Assembly: GCA_938083085.1 (NCBI GenBank)
Contig: CALLKX010000014.1
Coordinates: forward strand, 237,934-301,933
Direction: 5' to 3'
DNA from: an uncultured bacterium
GTDB taxonomy: Bacteria; Planctomycetota; UBA1135; GCA-002686595
Length of the DNA: 64,000 bases
A program made the position numbers and the translations under genes. Under the pieces are notes generated by a model. The model searched no databases, was not told where the DNA came from, and was given only the letters and a program-made list of their open reading frames with translations. Below are positions 29,566 to 38,148 of the stretch, piece after piece (position 1 is the stretch's first letter; every line of letters starts with the position of its first letter).

Positions 29566-29713
29566 GTGAACCAGTCTAACGCCGCCCGCCAGCCCCTGAT
29601 CTGCTGAAGCCGGCCCATCCCCCCTGCGAGCAGCAGACCGCGGCAGCCAGCGCCAGCCAGGATCGAATTGGGGCGGCCTCTGCTCCAGGAGAGCCTCCTC
29701 CCCGCCGGCGCGG

Positions 29714-29852
29714 CTCAGGTGACCAGCAGCACAGGTGTCGAGTGACCACGCTGTCAAGCGGCCCTGGTTTCGAGCGGCCCGGCCTTCGAGTGGCCTCAGA
29801 GCGGCACCGCCTACAAGCGGCTCGGCCTACAGGCAGCTCTGCCCACAAGCGG
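29714..29852. repeat. degenerate tandem array, 16-bp unit x about 9
   Basis: Read on the minus strand, units like CCGCTTGTAGGCGGTG, CTGCCTGTAGGCCGAG and CCGCTCGAAACCAGGG recur every 16 bp, with one short copy. The array starts two bases after the mutS2 stop codon at 29854. Several units carry TGA or TAG in the minus-strand reading. Confidence 0.8.
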
Positions 29853-29853
29853 G

Positions 29854-31932
29854 TCAGAGGCTCTCGTAGGGGGTCACCTCGTCGAAGGAGACCTTGACCT
29901 TCATGGACCCGAGCTTTGCGACCACCTGACGCCGCTCCCGATCGATCTTGTGCACGAGAACCCGTTGGCGATAACGCGGCAAGTACACCAGCGAGCCCTT
30001 TCCCAGCCCCGCGATGAAGGCCTCGCGGCGCTCAGTGAGCGACGCGCCGGTCAACTCGGCCTCGAGCTGGTCCAGCGTCTCCTCCATCTCTCGACGGGTC
30101 TCGGGCGGCAGCTGATCCAGCAGGCGCCGGCCGCGCTCCAAGGTCCGCGCCGCGTCGCGGACGCGCTCCTCGATTCCCTTCTGTGCCTCGCGCTCCAGCT
30201 GGTCGATGCGCCGCTCGAGCACGGCCTCACGCTCGTCCACGACGCGGCTGCGCTCACGCGCCCGCGCCAGCTCCGCCTCGGCGCCAAGGCGCGTCTCCTC
30301 CGCTGCCATGCGCGCCGAGCGAACGTCGCTCATGAGGTCCTCCAGCTCACCCTCCCTGCGCTCCAGCCGCTCCTTTGCCACCTCGACCACTGATTCAGAG
30401 AGGCCGATGCGCCGGGCGATGACCAGCGCGCACGACTCGCCGGGGGTGCCGAGCATCAACCGGTAGCGCGGCGCGAGGGTCTCATGGTCGAACTCCGCGC
30501 AGGCATTCTCCGCCCGGGCATGCCGGTAGGCGAACTCCTTGAGCTTGCCGATGTGGGTGGAGACGAGCGTGGGCACCCGCGCGGTCAAGAGCCGCTCGAG
30601 CACGGCGGTGCCCAACGCCCCGCCCTCGTCGGGGTCCGTCCCGCCCCCAAGCTCATCCAGCAGGACCAGCGTGTCCGGGGTCGCCCGCTCAAGGGCGTCG
30701 GACACCCGGACGAGGTGAGACGCGAAGGTCGAGAGGTTCTGCCGGATCTCCTGCTCGTCGCCGATGTCCGCGGCGATGCCGTCGTACAGGGGGATGGTCG
30801 TGCCGTCCTCGGCGGGGACGGGCAGCCCGACGCGCGACATGAGCGCGAACAGCCCCGCGGTCTTGAGCGCCAGCGTCTTGCCGCCGGTGTTCGGGCCGGT
30901 GATGAGCAGCATGTCGAAGTCCACGCCGAGCCGCAGGTCGATGGGCACGACCTCATCGAGCGCCCCGCGATGGACCTGATCGATCAGCAGCGGGTGCCGT
31001 GCCTCCCGCAGCAAGAGGCCCTCAGAGGCACCCTCTTCACCGGGCAAGAGGGCTGGTCTGGCCCCCACCAACGCGGCCCAGTGGGCGCTCGCGAGCGCCA
31101 CCTCAAGCTGCCCGACGCGCTGGGACGCACCGTCGATCACCGAGCTCGCAGCCAGCACATCGCGGGATAGCTCCACGAGGATTCGCTCCACCTCCCGCCG
31201 CTCGTCCGCGCGCGCCTCGGCCAGTCGGTTCCCCAGCTCCACCACCTCCTGGGGCTCGATGAAGACCGACTCACCGGTCTGCGACCGGTCGTGCACGAGC
31301 CCCTTGACCCGTCCCGACATCTTGGCCTTCACCGCCAGCACGGGTCGTCCAGCCCGCCGGTGGACGCCGCCGTCACTCAGCGAAGCGCGGACGTCCCCGC
31401 GCGCCATCACGGCCCGCAGCTGGCTGTCAATCCGCGCGCTCGCTGACGACATCGCGTCGCGGAGGTTGGTGAGCCGTCCCGACGCCTCCACGCGCACGCG
31501 GCCGCGCCCGTCCACGATCCGATCGATGCGCTCCACGAGCGCGGAGGTCTCCGGGGACGCGGACATCAGCGCCGCCAGCGCCGGCGCGAGGCCCGCGCGA
31601 TCTCCCGCCCACTTCTTCAGCCGGAGATTCGCCTCGAGGAAGTCTCGCAGGGCCGCGATCCGGTCCTCGCTGAGCCTTCCCGAGGGCGTCTCGGGGAGCG
31701 GATCGCTGACGCCCGCCATGGGCGGCCCGTCCTCCGCCGCCAGCCGTGCGCCCATCTCCGCGCAGCGGACGAGCGCGGCCCGGGCATCGTCATCGCCACG
31801 GGGCGTGAGGCCAACGATGTGGCGCCGCCCGAGGGAACTCACGGCGTGCTCTGCGATGAGGGATAGCACCCCGTCGAGCTCGAGCACGCGCTCGGCGAAG
31901 AGCGCTCCGGAGCTTGGAGATTCAGAGGTCAT
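29854..31932 (-). CDS. mutS2: MutS2-family ATPase lacking the Smr domain
   Basis: A 692-residue protein starting at ATG 31932 (MTSESPSSGALFAERVLEL). The helical lever/core region opens with the MutS2 hallmark VLELDGVLSLIAEHAVSSLGR. The ABC-type ATPase has Walker A GPNTGGKT (346-353) and Walker B LVLLDELGGGTDPDEG. A long charged coiled coil follows (about 500-620, LERREGELEDLMSDVR) and then a small beta domain (GSLVYLPRYRQRVLV). MutS2 usually continues into a C-terminal Smr nuclease domain of about 85 residues, giving about 780 in total. Here the frame stops right after the KOW-like beta domain. The protein should therefore bind branched DNA or stalled ribosomes but lack the Smr activity. A tandem array follows the stop immediately. 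Confidence 0.93.
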   Translation of the reverse strand: MTSESPSSGALFAERVLELDGVLSLIAEHAVSSLGRRHIVGLTPRGDDDARAALVRCAEMGARLAAEDGPPMAGVSDPLPETPSGRLSEDRIAALRDFLEANLRLKKWAGDRAGLAPALAALMSASPETSALVERIDRIVDGRGRVRVEASGRLTNLRDAMSSASARIDSQLRAVMARGDVRASLSDGGVHRRAGRPVLAVKAKMSGRVKGLVHDRSQTGESVFIEPQEVVELGNRLAEARADERREVERILVELSRDVLAASSVIDGASQRVGQLEVALASAHWAALVGARPALLPGEEGASEGLLLREARHPLLIDQVHRGALDEVVPIDLRLGVDFDMLLITGPNTGGKTLALKTAGLFALMSRVGLPVPAEDGTTIPLYDGIAADIGDEQEIRQNLSTFASHLVRVSDALERATPDTLVLLDELGGGTDPDEGGALGTAVLERLLTARVPTLVSTHIGKLKEFAYRHARAENACAEFDHETLAPRYRLMLGTPGESCALVIARRIGLSESVVEVAKERLERREGELEDLMSDVRSARMAAEETRLGAEAELARARERSRVVDEREAVLERRIDQLEREAQKGIEERVRDAARTLERGRRLLDQLPPETRREMEETLDQLEAELTGASLTERREAFIAGLGKGSLVYLPRYRQRVLVHKIDRERRQVVAKLGSMKVKVSFDEVTPYESL

Positions 31933-32459
31933 CGTTCGCCGAGGCCGCCCGCAGGTCGGGGCGACATGGTACCGAGGGCGGCAAGGTCCAGCCGGGCCTG
32001 GCGCTGTTCCTCTCGGGACGGCGCGCCGTCTCGAGGCCCCGTCTCGAGGCCCCGGCCCTAGACCCGACCGGATCGGCCCCCGCACAGTGAGGGCCCCAGG
32101 GCCCCGCCGCCCGCCTTCCCGCCCGCGGCCACGGGGCCGCCCCAAGGGAACCCGCCCGAGGGGCCCACGCTGGCCTCGCCGTGCCACGCGGCGCGCGCCT
32201 GAAAGGACCCTGGCGGCCGTGGGGCTCCGCAGCCCTGGAGGCTCGGCCGCGGGGCCTCCCACGACCGGGTCCCTGGAGTGTCCGGGCGGATCTGCGCCCC
32301 CTCGCTGGCCGCGAGCACCCGGCGTCCGCTCAGGACCATCCGGCGTGGCCCCCATCGCCCCCCGGGCTCGGCTACCTTCGCCGCGGCGGGTCCTCCCGCC
32401 CTGTGAACGGATACACTCCGCGGCCTTCAACCGCCGCCAGAGACCGGAACACCAGCACC
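31933..32459. other. divergent intergenic region
   Basis: A 527-bp spacer between mutS2 (minus) and the PLP enzyme (plus), very GC-rich. Two copies of CGTCTCGAGGCCCCG lie at about 32023-32053. Long frames through it belong to neighbouring genes' extensions and lack coding character. Promoters for both genes are expected here. No RNA gene was seen. Confidence 0.5.
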
Positions 32460-33659
32460 ATGACTGACTCGCATCACATCCCCAAGGACGCCAAGTTCGA
32501 GACCCGTGCGATCCACGCCGGGCAGTCGCCCGACCCGACCAACGGCGCCGTGATGACGCCCGTCTACCTGACGAGCACCTATGCCCAGGAAGCCCCCGCG
32601 GTCCCCCGCCACGGGTACGAGTACTCGCGGACGACCAACCCGACCCGGACGGCACTCGAGGCCAACCTGGCCTCCCTCGAGGACGGCGCCTGGGGGCTCT
32701 GCTACGCCTCGGGTCTCGCGTCCACGAACGCCCTGATGGACCGCATGAACCCCGGGGATCACGTGGTGGCCGGCAACGACCTCTACGGCGGCACCTACCG
32801 CATTTTCACCAAGGTCTTCGAGCGCTACGGCATCGAGTTCAGCTTCGTGGACACGACCGACCCCGCGAACATCAAGGCTGCGATGCAGCCGAACACTCGC
32901 TACGTCTACGTCGAGACCCCGTCGAACCCGCTCCTGAGCCTGACCGACATCGCCGCAGCGGCAGAGATCGCCCACGCCGGCGAAGCCCAGCTGGTCGTCG
33001 ACAACACCTTTGCGACCCCCTACCTCCAGCGGCCCCTGGAGCACGGCGCCGACATCGTGCTCCACTCGCTGTCGAAGTACCTGGGCGGTCACTCGGACCT
33101 GATCGGCGGCGCGCTGATCGGCCGCGACGAGAAGACCCGGGAGGAGCTCGCCTTCTACCAGAACGCGGTCGGTGGCTGCCTCGCTCCGCTCGACGCCTTC
33201 CTCGTCCTGCGCGGAACGAAGACCCTCGGCGTTCGGATGGACCGGCACTGCTCCAACGCCCAGGCGGTCGCCGAGGCGCTCTCCGAGCACGAGTTGGTGG
33301 ACCGCGTGATCTACCCCGGCCTCCCCGATCATCCTCAGCTCACCATCGCCCAGCGCCAGATGTCTCAGCCTGGCGGCATGGTGTCCTTCGAGTTGAAGGG
33401 GGGCGTCGAAGGCGCCAACGCCTTCGCCTCCGCCACGAAGATCTTCACCCTGGCCGAGTCCCTCGGCGGCGTGGAGTCCCTCGTGGAGGTCCCCCCGTCC
33501 ATGACGCACGCGTCCATCCCCGCGGAGGTTCGCCGTGCTGCTGGCCTCGCCGACGGGCTGGTGAGGCTGTCGGTGGGTATCGAGAACGTCGATGACCTGC
33601 TCGTCGATGTGGCGCAGGCCCTCGAGCAGGCGGCCCGCGCCGCTGGCGTTCGAGCCTGA
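32460..33659 (+). CDS. cystathionine gamma-synthase/lyase (trans-sulfuration PLP enzyme)
   Basis: A 399-residue Cys/Met-metabolism PLP enzyme starting at ATG 32460 (MTDSHHIPKDAKFETRAIHAG). Features: EYSRTTNPTR (54-63, PLP phosphate region of the neighbouring subunit), ASGLAST, VDNTFATPYLQ, and the Schiff-base Lys206 in HSLSKYLGGHSD. The late GGVESLVEVPPSMTHASIP is typical of gamma-lyases and gamma-synthases. It either joins O-acyl-homoserine with cysteine or splits cystathionine; sequence alone does not decide between MetB and MetC/CTH-type activity, although the order resembles gamma-lyases. No other methionine gene is adjacent. A stem-loop follows the stop. Confidence 0.92.
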   Translation: MTDSHHIPKDAKFETRAIHAGQSPDPTNGAVMTPVYLTSTYAQEAPAVPRHGYEYSRTTNPTRTALEANLASLEDGAWGLCYASGLASTNALMDRMNPGDHVVAGNDLYGGTYRIFTKVFERYGIEFSFVDTTDPANIKAAMQPNTRYVYVETPSNPLLSLTDIAAAAEIAHAGEAQLVVDNTFATPYLQRPLEHGADIVLHSLSKYLGGHSDLIGGALIGRDEKTREELAFYQNAVGGCLAPLDAFLVLRGTKTLGVRMDRHCSNAQAVAEALSEHELVDRVIYPGLPDHPQLTIAQRQMSQPGGMVSFELKGGVEGANAFASATKIFTLAESLGGVESLVEVPPSMTHASIPAEVRRAAGLADGLVRLSVGIENVDDLLVDVAQALEQAARAAGVRA

Positions 33660-34189
33660 GCCCAGCGGGCCGCCAGCCGCCAGCCGCATTAGAAGGCGGG
33701 TAGCGGCTGGCGGCCCGGAGGTCTGGGCCTCACCGATGCCACGGCCCTCCCTGGCCGGAGGTCATGAACGGTTCGAGGCCAAGCGAACTCCGGGAGCTTC
33801 TGAAGGCCGGCGCCGGCCGTCGCATGGACGCCAGCGGCCGCATGGATGCCGGCTTGAACGCAGGGGTCCAGCGGCGTCCCACCCCTCAGCGCGACCTTCG
33901 GCGCGAACTGAGCTCCAGGTCCACGAGACCTGGACACCGACCAGTGGGCCACACAGGTCGAGACCCCGTGCCTGCTCGGACGCCGTCTTCGAAGCCCAGC
34001 TGGACCCGAAGACGGACACCAGGCTTGCCCTCGAGCAGGGATTCGACCGGGTCGTCAGCCGGGTCGTCAGCGGGGTCGTCAGCGGGGTCGTCAGCGGGGT
34101 CGTCAGCGGGGTCCGTCAGCCGGGTCCGTCAGCCGGGTCCGTCAGCCGGGCGATCAGCCGGGCGATCAGCCGGGCGATCAGCCGGGCGA
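33660..34189. other. convergent intergenic region with terminator and tandem array
   Basis: A 530-bp spacer between the PLP enzyme (plus) and the HU gene (minus). It contains the terminator stem at 33667-33716 and the 12/13-bp array from 34049, which runs into the HU stop codon. Between them (33720-34048) imperfect repeats such as GCATGGACGCC and GCATGGATGCC occur, but no gene. Confidence 0.6.
33667..33716 (+). terminator. terminator hairpin
   Basis: Arms GGGCCGCCAGCCGC (33667-33680) and GCGGCTGGCGGCCC (33703-33716) pair perfectly over 14 bp around a 22-nt loop, starting 8 bp after the PLP enzyme stop. No T-run follows. Confidence 0.65.
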
Positions 34190-34195
34190 TCAGAA
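34049..34195. repeat. compound tandem array, 12/13-bp units x 12
   Basis: Three sub-families lie head to tail: five 12-mers GGGTCGTCAGCG/C (34049-34108), three 13-mers GGGTCCGTCAGCC (34109-34147), then four 12-mers GGGCGATCAGCC (34148-34195, last one decayed). Read on the minus strand every unit contains CTGA, and the HU stop codon (34190-34192) is itself part of the final copy. Confidence 0.93.
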
Positions 34196-34606
34196 GGGCG
34201 AGCCCGGCTTCGCCGGCGGCGGAGTCGGCGGCTGCGGACGGGGCGCGGCAGGCTCGCTGGAGGGCTCGACCGGGGCGGCATTCGCCTCGACCTCGTCCGG
34301 TCCAATCTCGTCGCAGACGCGCTGCCGCATCACTCGACCAACCTTGAACTTGACGACCCGCTTGGCGGGCACCTCGACCTTCTCGAGGGTCTTCGGGTTC
34401 TGCGCCAGCCGGGCCGCGCGCTCCCGCACCTCGAAGACGCCGAACTCTCGGAACTCAAGTCGATTCCCCTGCGAGAGCTCGTCGACGATGGAGTCGAGGA
34501 AGCTCTGGATCACATCGCGAACCGCGACCTTGGTCAGGTCCGTTTCCTCGGCGATGCGGTTCACCAGCTCGCGCTTGGTGATCGTTCTGGGCTGGGATTC
34601 GGTCAT
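34190..34606 (-). CDS. HU/IHF-family DNA-binding protein with proline-rich tail
   Basis: A 138-residue protein starting at ATG 34606 (MTESQPRTITKRELVNRIAEE). Residues about 8-100 match HU/IHF: TKRELVNRIAEETDL, VRDVIQSFLDSIVDELSQGNRLEFREFGVFEVRER, and KFKVGR in the DNA-contacting arm. It bends and compacts DNA as a dimer. IHF alpha-like features are FREFGVFEV and NPKT. Residues 110-138 form an acidic then Pro-rich tail (QPPTPPPAKPGSPF), absent from ordinary HU (about 90-95 residues). The tail encodes its last residue within a tandem DNA repeat. It pairs conceptually with the lysine-rich nucleoid protein at 15896. Confidence 0.92.
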   Translation of the reverse strand: MTESQPRTITKRELVNRIAEETDLTKVAVRDVIQSFLDSIVDELSQGNRLEFREFGVFEVRERAARLAQNPKTLEKVEVPAKRVVKFKVGRVMRQRVCDEIGPDEVEANAAPVEPSSEPAAPRPQPPTPPPAKPGSPF

Positions 34607-34771
34607 GGGCTCTGTCGACGAGACCGAGCGCAGGCGGCGTCCTTGGGCGGCGCAGCGAGTGCTCGTCCATGATGCTCGCACTGATCCGCCACTGCGTCAA
34701 GGACCCGCACCATACGGACAATCCATCAGGCCACCACACAGGTCCCCTCGCCAGCCGCTCCCGCAGCGCCG

Positions 34772-35233
34772 TCAACCGGCAGGGTCGTCGAGAACAAACG
34801 TCGCAGGGCCATCGTTGACCAGTTCAATCGCCATGGAGGCCCCGAACAGCCCGGTTTCCACGGGAAGTCCCGCGGCCCTTAGCATGGCGCAGAAGTGCTC
34901 GTACAAGGGCTCTGCGAGGGCGGGTGCCGCGGCACGATCGAAGGACGGGCGCCGCCCCTTCCGCCCGTCGGCGGCGAGCGTGAACTGACTGACCACCAGC
35001 ACCCCCACCTCCTCCCCGGCCGCACGAAGATCCAGCGCGGACCGATTCATCCGCCCCTCGGCGTCGGCGAAGAATCGAAATTGCGCCACCTTGGAGGCGA
35101 GACGCTCAACCTCCGCGACCCCGTCCCCATCCAGTACACCGAGCAGCACCAGGACGCCGGGACCGATGGCGCCCACCACCTCGTCCTGCACGCGCACAGT
35201 CGCTCGCTGCGTGCGCTGGAGCACCACCCTCAA
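34772..35233 (-). CDS. dtd: D-aminoacyl-tRNA deacylase
   Basis: A 153-residue protein (ATG 35233, MRVVLQRTQRATVRV). It carries both signature loops of bacterial DTD: SQFTLAAD and NDGPATFVLD (the Gly-Pro chirality filter, here GP). It hydrolyses D-amino acids, and glycine, from mischarged tRNAs in the cytoplasm. Length is typical (145-155). Its start overlaps the stop of the TPR lipoprotein gene by four bases (ATGA), so it is the last gene of a minus-strand unit. Confidence 0.96.
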   Translation of the reverse strand: MRVVLQRTQRATVRVQDEVVGAIGPGVLVLLGVLDGDGVAEVERLASKVAQFRFFADAEGRMNRSALDLRAAGEEVGVLVVSQFTLAADGRKGRRPSFDRAAAPALAEPLYEHFCAMLRAAGLPVETGLFGASMAIELVNDGPATFVLDDPAG

Positions 35234-36396
35234 GGAATCTCCACCTGCGGGGCAGAGCGGCTCCGCTCCATGCGGACCCTCGCGCGAAGCCCCTGCACGA
35301 GGTCACCGATCGTGGCCCCGTCCTCGGCGAGCTCCGCCACCTCTTCCCAGAGGGCGCTGGCGACCTCCGGGCGATCGAGGAACGCCTCGCTGAGCAGCGC
35401 CTCTTGTACCAGCGGGAGGACCTCCCCTGCGGCGGCGCCCTGGGCACGCAGCGTGGCGTCGAGGGCGCCGAGCAGGTCGCCGCCCTCCTGGCGCGCGACG
35501 GTGAGCAGCATCCACCGGCGTGCGCGCCCCACCGGCTCCCCCTCGAGGTCCTCGAGCAGTCTGGCGGCGCGGCGATCCTCTCCGCGCAGCAGCAAGAGAA
35601 GCGCGAGATCAAGGCGCGCCTCCACCGCCTCCACACGCGAGACACGAGGGTCCTCGGCGGCCTCCTCGAGCCAGCGCCGCAGCTGCTTCTCTGCCACGTC
35701 ACGGCTCCCCTCCTCTGCCAACATCCATGCCTCAAGGCGGCGCGCGCGGAGGTTGCCGGGCTCGATCTCGAGTGCGCGCTCCAGCGACGCCCGAGCCAGG
35801 CTCCATCGGTCTGGCTGCGACCGCTTCTCGAGCAGGACGTGGCTGAGCCCGTAGTGGGCCCACGAGCACACAGGATCCAGCTCGAGCGCCCGGCGGAGCA
35901 GGGACTCCGCGGCCAGGCCGTCAGTCTCGACCCGGGCGGCCAGGATCAACGCCTCGACCGTGGGCAGCGCCGAAGCTCGGGCCGCGTAGACGCGGCGGAT
36001 GACCTCCCCCGGCTCGCCCTCTCCAATGCCGTACGCAGCGCGGTCGACGGAGTCCGCCAGCTCGGGGAAGATCCGGCGAGCCTCCACCCCGTCCAGGAGC
36101 AGCTCGGCCTCCACGTCCTGAAGCCAGCAAGCCAGCTCCAGGTTGCCCCCGTTCAGGCCAGCGAGCTCCTGCAGAGCTCCCAGCCCGGCGAGGCGCTGCC
36201 CGTCATCGAGGAGCTCTCGAGCGGCGGTGAACTGCACCTGCTCATCGCTTCCAAATGCAGCGTAAGGCGCGTCCCAGTTCGCCTCCCAGGCCGCGGTCCG
36301 GCCCGCACACCCCACGGTCCACATGGCCAGCACGGCCGCCATGAAGACGAGCCCGTGCCGCCGCGCTTCGCCGCTCAACGCGGGGCCGAGGCGCAT
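35230..36396 (-). CDS. TPR-repeat lipoprotein
   Basis: A 388-residue protein. ATG 36396 (MRLGPALSGEARRHGLVFMAAV) is chosen because it yields a compact signal peptide ending in the lipobox-like VGC followed by AGRT. The mature part is entirely helical with TPR-like repeats (LLRRALELDPVCSWAHYGLSHVLL; ASLERALEIEPGNLRARRLEAWML; KQLRRWLEEAAEDP). TPR lipoproteins scaffold envelope complexes; the partner is unknown. It overlaps dtd by four bases and follows another lipoprotein gene by 73 bp. Confidence 0.78.
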   Translation of the reverse strand: MRLGPALSGEARRHGLVFMAAVLAMWTVGCAGRTAAWEANWDAPYAAFGSDEQVQFTAARELLDDGQRLAGLGALQELAGLNGGNLELACWLQDVEAELLLDGVEARRIFPELADSVDRAAYGIGEGEPGEVIRRVYAARASALPTVEALILAARVETDGLAAESLLRRALELDPVCSWAHYGLSHVLLEKRSQPDRWSLARASLERALEIEPGNLRARRLEAWMLAEEGSRDVAEKQLRRWLEEAAEDPRVSRVEAVEARLDLALLLLLRGEDRRAARLLEDLEGEPVGRARRWMLLTVARQEGGDLLGALDATLRAQGAAAGEVLPLVQEALLSEAFLDRPEVASALWEEVAELAEDGATIGDLVQGLRARVRMERSRSAPQVEIP

Positions 36397-36469
36397 GAGC
36401 CTGTCGAGAACCCGTCCGGGGCACGACCCGAGACCGACCGCTGCGAGGTCAACCTCGGCGTGCCCGGCC

Positions 36470-37057
36470 TCAGCGGGTCCCGCCACCCGGAGGCGGCGCA
36501 TAGGGGGATTCGTCTCCGATCGCACCCGTGAACTGTAGCTGTTCACCCTGCATCAGGCGCGCGTCGAGGTCTCTCCAGATCACGTTCCCCGATGCGAAGA
36601 CCTTGACCGGGCCCTGGGCCGCGGTCTCCACGATGACGACCTCCTCCATCGCCGCGAGGCTCCAGGCGTCCAGCTGCACACGGACCTCCCGGCTGGAGGT
36701 CGCTCGCCGCTTGATCACCTGGACAAAGCCACGCGCCGTCGTGGTCACGCTGCGCTCGTAGAGCTCCTTGTCCGAACTCGCGACCACGTGCAGGAGGAGG
36801 GGCGCGGGCCCCTCGATCCGGAGCGTGTTCGCGAGCAGCACCGCGGTCTCGCCGAAGGCGCCGGTCCACTCCGGCGGCGGCGGCGGCACGAAGGCCTCGG
36901 GCTCGGTCCAACCCTCGGCGCCTCCAGACGGCTCCGTGGCGGGTGCGGCGCCGTCGACAGGAGCGACGAGCGGCTCCTGGGCGGCGGTGCCCGCGGAGCG
37001 GCACCCGGGGGCGAGGAGCAGGAGGGCCGTGAGGGCGCCAATGGTGCGAATCGTCAT
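36470..37057 (-). CDS. putative lipoprotein of unknown function
   Basis: A 195-residue protein (ATG 37057, MTIRTIGALTALLLLAPGC) with lipobox APGC followed by RSAG. A Pro/Glu-rich spacer (about 25-60) precedes a beta-rich region with alternating hydrophobics (APLLLHVVASSD, VRVQLDAWSLAAMEEVVIVE, VKVFASGNVIW). The repeated strands loosely recall OstA/LptA-type beta jellyrolls, but the resemblance is weak and unproven. It precedes the TPR lipoprotein gene and follows trpS. Confidence 0.7.
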   Translation of the reverse strand: MTIRTIGALTALLLLAPGCRSAGTAAQEPLVAPVDGAAPATEPSGGAEGWTEPEAFVPPPPPEWTGAFGETAVLLANTLRIEGPAPLLLHVVASSDKELYERSVTTTARGFVQVIKRRATSSREVRVQLDAWSLAAMEEVVIVETAAQGPVKVFASGNVIWRDLDARLMQGEQLQFTGAIGDESPYAPPPGGGTR

Positions 37058-37152
37058 GGGGTCAAGGGGGTCAAGGGGCCGACACCGACCCTATCGGCAG
37101 GATCGCCGACGTCCTTGCGCCCGGCGTCCCATCGCCGCACGGTCCCGTCCGG

Positions 37153-38148
37153 TCAGCGCAGCCCGCAGGCCCTGTAGGCGCGGTCTCTCACCGCTGTGGC
37201 TCGCTCGCGGGCGCGCTCCGCGCCCTTCGCGAGGATCCGATCCAGCTCGGCGGGGTCATCGAGGAGCGCACGCCGGCGCTCCCTGGGCTCGGCGAAGTGA
37301 GCGTCCATGGCCTCGACGAGCCGGACCTTGAGGTGGCCATAACCGGGCGCACCCTCGCCGCCACGCTGCACTCGCTCCTTCCACTCGCCCAGCTCGGTCT
37401 CGTCGAGGAAGAGCGCGAGGAAGTCGAAGAGCGCCACCCCCGCCGGGTCCTTCGGCTCCTCCGGAGGCCGGCTGTCGGTCGCGATCCGCCCGATGGCCTT
37501 CTTCAGCTTCTTCCCCTCCTCGAAGATCCACAGGTGGTTGCCGTAGGACTTGGACATCTTCTGTCCGTCCAGTCCGGGGACCTTCGCCATGTCAGCCCTC
37601 TCAGGGATCCGGGCCTCAGGGCGGGTGAACACCTCGCCGAACCTGGAGTTGAAGTGGGTCGCCATGTCCTGGGCCATCTCCACGTGCTGGACCTGGTCCT
37701 TCCCGACGGGCACCACCGTGGAGTCGTACGCCAGGATGTCCGCGGCCATCAGGATGGGATAGGTGAACAGCCCCACCGAGGGCTTGATCCCCTTGGCCGT
37801 CTTGTCCTTGTAGGAATGCGCGCGCTCCAGCAGCCCCATGCCCGTGACCGTGGAGAGGAGCCAGGTCAGCTCGGTCACCTCGGGGACGTCCGACTGCCGG
37901 AAAAACACGGCCTGATCGGGGTCCAACCCCAGCGCGAGGTAGGTCGCAGCCAGGTCGCGAACGTGACCTCGCAGGGTCTCCGCGTCGTGAATGGTGGTCA
38001 GCGCGTGATAGTCCGCGATGAAGAAGAAGTGCTCCCCAGGAGTCGACTGAGAGGCCACGTGCTGCCGGATCGCACCGAAGTAATTCCCGAGGTGCTGCAG
38101 TCCGCTGGGCTGGATCCCGGAGAGAGTGGTCGGCGTTGCGGTGGTCAT
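37153..38148 (-). CDS. trpS: tryptophanyl-tRNA synthetase
   Basis: A 331-residue class I synthetase. ATG 38148 is preferred over the in-frame GTG 38157 three codons earlier. It shows the TrpRS opening LSGIQPSGLQHLGNYFGAI (HIGH-equivalent HLGN), FIADYHALTT, YPILMAADILAY, VPVGKDQVQHVEM, and the KMSKS loop DGQKMSKSYGN. It charges tRNA-Trp in the cytoplasm. Length matches bacterial TrpRS (325-350). It probably heads the minus-strand group trpS, lipoprotein, TPR lipoprotein, dtd, with a 95-bp gap to the next gene. Confidence 0.97.
   Translation of the reverse strand: MTTATPTTLSGIQPSGLQHLGNYFGAIRQHVASQSTPGEHFFFIADYHALTTIHDAETLRGHVRDLAATYLALGLDPDQAVFFRQSDVPEVTELTWLLSTVTGMGLLERAHSYKDKTAKGIKPSVGLFTYPILMAADILAYDSTVVPVGKDQVQHVEMAQDMATHFNSRFGEVFTRPEARIPERADMAKVPGLDGQKMSKSYGNHLWIFEEGKKLKKAIGRIATDSRPPEEPKDPAGVALFDFLALFLDETELGEWKERVQRGGEGAPGYGHLKVRLVEAMDAHFAEPRERRRALLDDPAELDRILAKGAERARERATAVRDRAYRACGLR

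Noticed and set aside
34049..34195. CRISPR array
   Set aside because: Units of 12-13 bp lie head to tail without spacers, and there are no cas genes. The same holds for the arrays at 4196, 29714 and 58510.
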